Both the position numbers and the translations under genes were made by a program. Below are positions 33,710 to 36,297 of a stretch of 36,297 bases of DNA, in pieces. Source of the DNA: Haplomitrium mnioides. Lineage: Eukaryota; Marchantiophyta; Haplomitriopsida; Calobryales. Where the stretch lies: NCBI GenBank assembly GCA_049999725.1, contig JBNGIS010011554.1:1-36297 (forward strand), given 5' to 3'. Within the stretch, counting starts at the first letter, position 1, and every line of letters starts with the position of its first letter. Under the pieces are notes generated by a model. The model searched no databases. It was not told the origin of the DNA and saw only the letters and a program-made list of their open reading frames with translations.

Positions 33710-35608
33710 ATGAATCCCTCTTGGGTCAAAGCAGGCCTAGCGTCTTTGGCCCCAGGATCTGTTCCAAGGAGTATGTACACTTGGAACGCAATGCTTTCAG
33801 GAAGTGTAAAATCTGGTCAGGGGCAACAAGCCCTTGACCTTTATCATCAGATGGAATCAGAATGCGTGCAGCCAGATGCATATACCTTTGTGCTGGTCCT
33901 CAATGCATGCGCTAGTTTGGCGTCCCTGGATGAAGGCAGGCGTGTCCACAGGCAGGTTATTAGAAGTAGATACAAGCATAATTTGTTTGTTGGAAACGCC
34001 CTAGTGGATTTGTATGCCAAATGTGGGAGCATAAGGGATGCACGAAGAGTATTCCGTGGAATGCCTATCCGCAATGTGGTTTCGTGGAATACCTTGCTTG
34101 CTGGCTACGTGAAATGTGAGAAAGGACGGAGGGCACTAAAACTATTCGGAAGAATGCAAGAAAATGGCGTGAAGCCAAACTCAATTACCTTTGTAACAGT
34201 GCTGAATGCTTGTGCTGGTCTTCTGGCATTGGATGAAGGAAGGAGTATTCATGAGAAGATCATTCAAAGTGGGGCGTCCTCTAATTTGTTAGTGGCAAAT
34301 AGCCTCGTGGATATGTATGCCAAATGCGGTAGCATGGTGGAGGCACGAAGGGTGTTCCGTAAAATGCCAACCCGGAATGTGGTCTCTTGGACTGCTATGT
34401 TGACTGGATATGTGAAATGCGGAAAAGGGCAGAGGGTACTGCAACTATTCGCACTGATGCAAGAAGAAGCTGTGAAGCCTGACACTGCTACGTATGTAGT
34501 GCTGCTGAATGCGTGTGCTAGTGTAATGGCCCTGGAGGCAGGCAGGCGTATTCATAGACAGATTATTGACAGTGGCTGCGAGTCCAATGTCGTTATCGGA
34601 ACGGTCCTTGTGGATATGTATGCCAAATGCGGAAGCATTGAGGATGCACAAAAAGTATTTCGTGCAATGCCTACTCGTAATGTGGTCTCTTGGACTGCCA
34701 TGCTTGGTGGCTTTGCAATGCACGGGCTTGGAAAAGAAGCTGTTCTTATTTTTCAAGAGATGTCTGAAGGTGGCGTTAAGATGAACGTAACTACATTCCT
34801 TGCCCTTCTCACAGCATGCAGCAATGGGGGTCTTATAGGGGAAGGTATCCGCTTATTTGAGACTATGCATGCAGTGTATGGCATTCGACAAAAAGTGGAG
34901 CATTACACCTGCATGGTTGATCTTCTGGGGCGAGCTGGCCGCCTGAATGAGGCAGAAGAAATTGTTAAGCATGAACCTAGAATTAGTGAGAACGCCTTTG
35001 CATTGAAAGGCTTGTTGGGAGTCTGCAGAAACCATGGTAATTTGGAGATGGGACGCCGCATAGCTCAACAGCTCCTTGAACTGGAGCCTGACAACTATGC
35101 CGGATATGTACTGCTCTCAAATATCTATGCGGCGGATGGGCAGTGGGAAAGCAGAGACATGGTTAGAAAACTGTTGGAGGAAAGGGTTGTGAAAAAGTTG
35201 TCTGGGTGCACCTGGATTGAGGTGGATTCTCATATACACAAATTTGTTTTAGATGACCAAGATCATCCTAAAATTAACGCAGTTCGGTCTGAACTCCAAA
35301 GACTATTTGGGAAGATGAAGACGGCTGGTTATGTTCCAAATACACAGTTTGCCCTACACGATGTAGAAGACGAAGAAAATCTACTTTGCTTGTGTCACCA
35401 CAGCGAGAAACTTGCCGTTGCTTTCGGACTCATAAGCACCCCTGTTGGCACTCCGCTACGCATTTACAAAAATCTGAGGGTTTGTGTCGACTGCCATACC
35501 GCCATCAAGTTCATATCGAAGATAGAGGGAAGAGAAATCTTAGTCAGGGATGCTAACCGTTTTCATCAATTGAGGAATGCAACTTGTTCTTGCAGGGACT
35601 ATTGGTGA
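33710..35608 (+). CDS. PPR protein, PLS-E-DYW class (organelle RNA editing factor)
   Basis: A site-specific C-to-U editing factor for plastid or mitochondrial RNA. The intron-free main exon gives 632 aa from its first in-frame ATG. The frame is open back to 33644, just after an in-frame TAG that forms part of a possible TTCTTAG acceptor, so an upstream exon (possibly 33069-33290) may supply the organelle-targeting N-terminus that is missing here. PLS repeats alternate P (VVSWNTLLAGYVK), L (TFVTVLNACAGL) and S (VDMYAKCGS) motifs about four times, then E1/E2 and a DYW deaminase domain. The domain has the catalytic HSE (His564, Glu566), CVDCH (592-596), His619 and CSC (626-628) zinc ligands, and ends exactly in DYW. 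The last block reads RFHQLRNATCSCRDYW instead of the common RFHHFxxGxCSCGDYW, and the PG box reads SGCTWIEV. Confidence 0.9.
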   Translation: MNPSWVKAGLASLAPGSVPRSMYTWNAMLSGSVKSGQGQQALDLYHQMESECVQPDAYTFVLVLNACASLASLDEGRRVHRQVIRSRYKHNLFVGNALVDLYAKCGSIRDARRVFRGMPIRNVVSWNTLLAGYVKCEKGRRALKLFGRMQENGVKPNSITFVTVLNACAGLLALDEGRSIHEKIIQSGASSNLLVANSLVDMYAKCGSMVEARRVFRKMPTRNVVSWTAMLTGYVKCGKGQRVLQLFALMQEEAVKPDTATYVVLLNACASVMALEAGRRIHRQIIDSGCESNVVIGTVLVDMYAKCGSIEDAQKVFRAMPTRNVVSWTAMLGGFAMHGLGKEAVLIFQEMSEGGVKMNVTTFLALLTACSNGGLIGEGIRLFETMHAVYGIRQKVEHYTCMVDLLGRAGRLNEAEEIVKHEPRISENAFALKGLLGVCRNHGNLEMGRRIAQQLLELEPDNYAGYVLLSNIYAADGQWESRDMVRKLLEERVVKKLSGCTWIEVDSHIHKFVLDDQDHPKINAVRSELQRLFGKMKTAGYVPNTQFALHDVEDEENLLCLCHHSEKLAVAFGLISTPVGTPLRIYKNLRVCVDCHTAIKFISKIEGREILVRDANRFHQLRNATCSCRDYW

Positions 35609-35835
35609 TGTACGGAGGATTCTATGTATGTCCGTCCTCGCCAACACTTTAGGACGGTAGCGGGCGGATGAAGAGTGACCCAACAGCAGGAACCGAAACT
35701 GCGGCTTGCAAAACCTCTTGATCGAATGAAAATTTTGTATTTAGAATCTGAATAGGAAATAAAAGGAAGAGAGCAGAGGGAAACAGAAGAGATAGGACGG
35801 GATTTTCTGTCTGTGTATCTGGGAGAGCGATTTCT

Positions 35836-35885
35836 GCAGTGAAGTGAAGTGAAGTGAAGTGAAGTGCCGTGCAGTGCAGTGCAGT
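35836..35885. repeat. Pentanucleotide repeat GAAGT/GCAGT
   Basis: GCAGT is followed by five GAAGT units (35841-35865), one GCCGT and three GCAGT units (35871-35885). It is a single 5-bp microsatellite with substitutions, in the 3' flank of the PPR gene. Confidence 0.95.
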
Positions 35886-35918
35886 GAAGGAGGGAAGGAA
35901 GAAGGCAAGGGCAGTCGG

Positions 35919-35921
<3 letters not shown>

Positions 35922-35950
<29 letters not shown>
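35922..35950. repeat. (CT)n microsatellite
   Basis: An uninterrupted 29-nt CT run ending just before CATGATTG. It lies about 40 bp after the pentanucleotide repeat. Confidence 0.97.
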
Positions 35951-35952
<2 letters not shown>

Positions 35953-36297
35953 GATTGCAACAATCACTCAATTCTAACACAATGCGTTGAATGTATACAG
36001 TCCACCAAACATTTCAATGGGAAGTGAGAAGGGGATACAGCTTTTCTAAAGCTTCCAAATTTAGTAAGCTTCTTAGCCTCACAAATACAATTTAACAATT
36101 TTTGTTTTCAGCTTTATTCACCATTCATTACCCGCGTGATGTGAGTTCCCCACGGGAAGTGTCATTGTAGGTTGTTGAGCCTAGCTCACAACTATTGAAT
36201 TTGGGAAACTATCATTTAGTAGAACATCGAATTACTATTTACTTTCTCCAATTTTCTTTATTTTGATTATACTCGTTTGTCTATTTGATCATTAACC

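Larger units (their letters stand above)
35609..36297. other. PPR 3' flank to window end
   Basis: Downstream flank of the PPR gene. It holds the pentanucleotide and CT repeats listed separately and AT-rich sequence after 36000. The minus-strand frames here are low-complexity products of those repeats. No gene seen. Confidence 0.6.

Noticed and set aside
1-36297. CRISPR arrays, bacterial operons, phage or integrated viral genes, defence systems
   Set aside because: None seen. All supported genes are intron-bearing plant nuclear genes or a plant tRNA, and no reverse transcriptase, integrase or capsid motifs were noticed.

Overview
The window is nuclear DNA of a land plant. The genes are split by many spliceosomal introns and encode plant-specific proteins: a thylakoid-lumen FKBP, PLAT/LH2 stress proteins, a plastid ATP/ADP translocase, an FAC1-type AMP deaminase with an N-terminal membrane anchor, and a DYW-class PPR editing factor. 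Codon use and intron sizes fit a non-seed plant (moss, lycophyte or fern grade), but that placement is an inference. I built the gene models by hand from splice signals, reading-phase continuity and remembered family sequences; nothing was aligned by computer.

Left third. A 57-bp/36-bp minisatellite fills about 154-1490. RFC3 (+, 11 exons, 2218-5028) faces a convergent lumenal FKBP gene (-, 9 exons, 5779-7565). Two secreted PLAT-domain genes lie head-to-tail on the minus strand (8531-9302 and 10050-10765), with a tRNA-Gln(UUG) gene (+, 9616-9687) and a 10-N assembly gap between them. The gap is flanked by two identical 47-bp copies and is probably an unmerged contig overlap.

Middle. About 2.3 kb has no supported gene. 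It is followed by a very small membrane-protein gene (-, 13076-14177) whose first coding exon is apparently only 9 nt, then a Sec14/CRAL-TRIO gene (+, 15268-18395) with a long unrecognised C-terminal tail, then a plastid NTT-type ATP/ADP carrier (+, 6 exons, 19136-24076) with two G-boxes upstream.

Right third. A complete 19-exon AMP deaminase (-, 26114-32668) is followed by a divergently arranged PPR-DYW gene (+, main exon 33710-35608, 5' end unresolved). Simple repeats lie beyond it.

The genes do not form a pathway or cluster. The window reads as an ordinary eukaryotic gene neighbourhood, and I see no convincing new system. The most useful observations are a GC-AG intron inside the conserved GEAG motif of AMP deaminase (with a competing GT site that would change the Gly), a probable second GC-AG intron in the Sec14 gene, a hairpin sequence shared between two AMP deaminase introns, the codon-multiple minisatellite, and the duplicated gap flanks.
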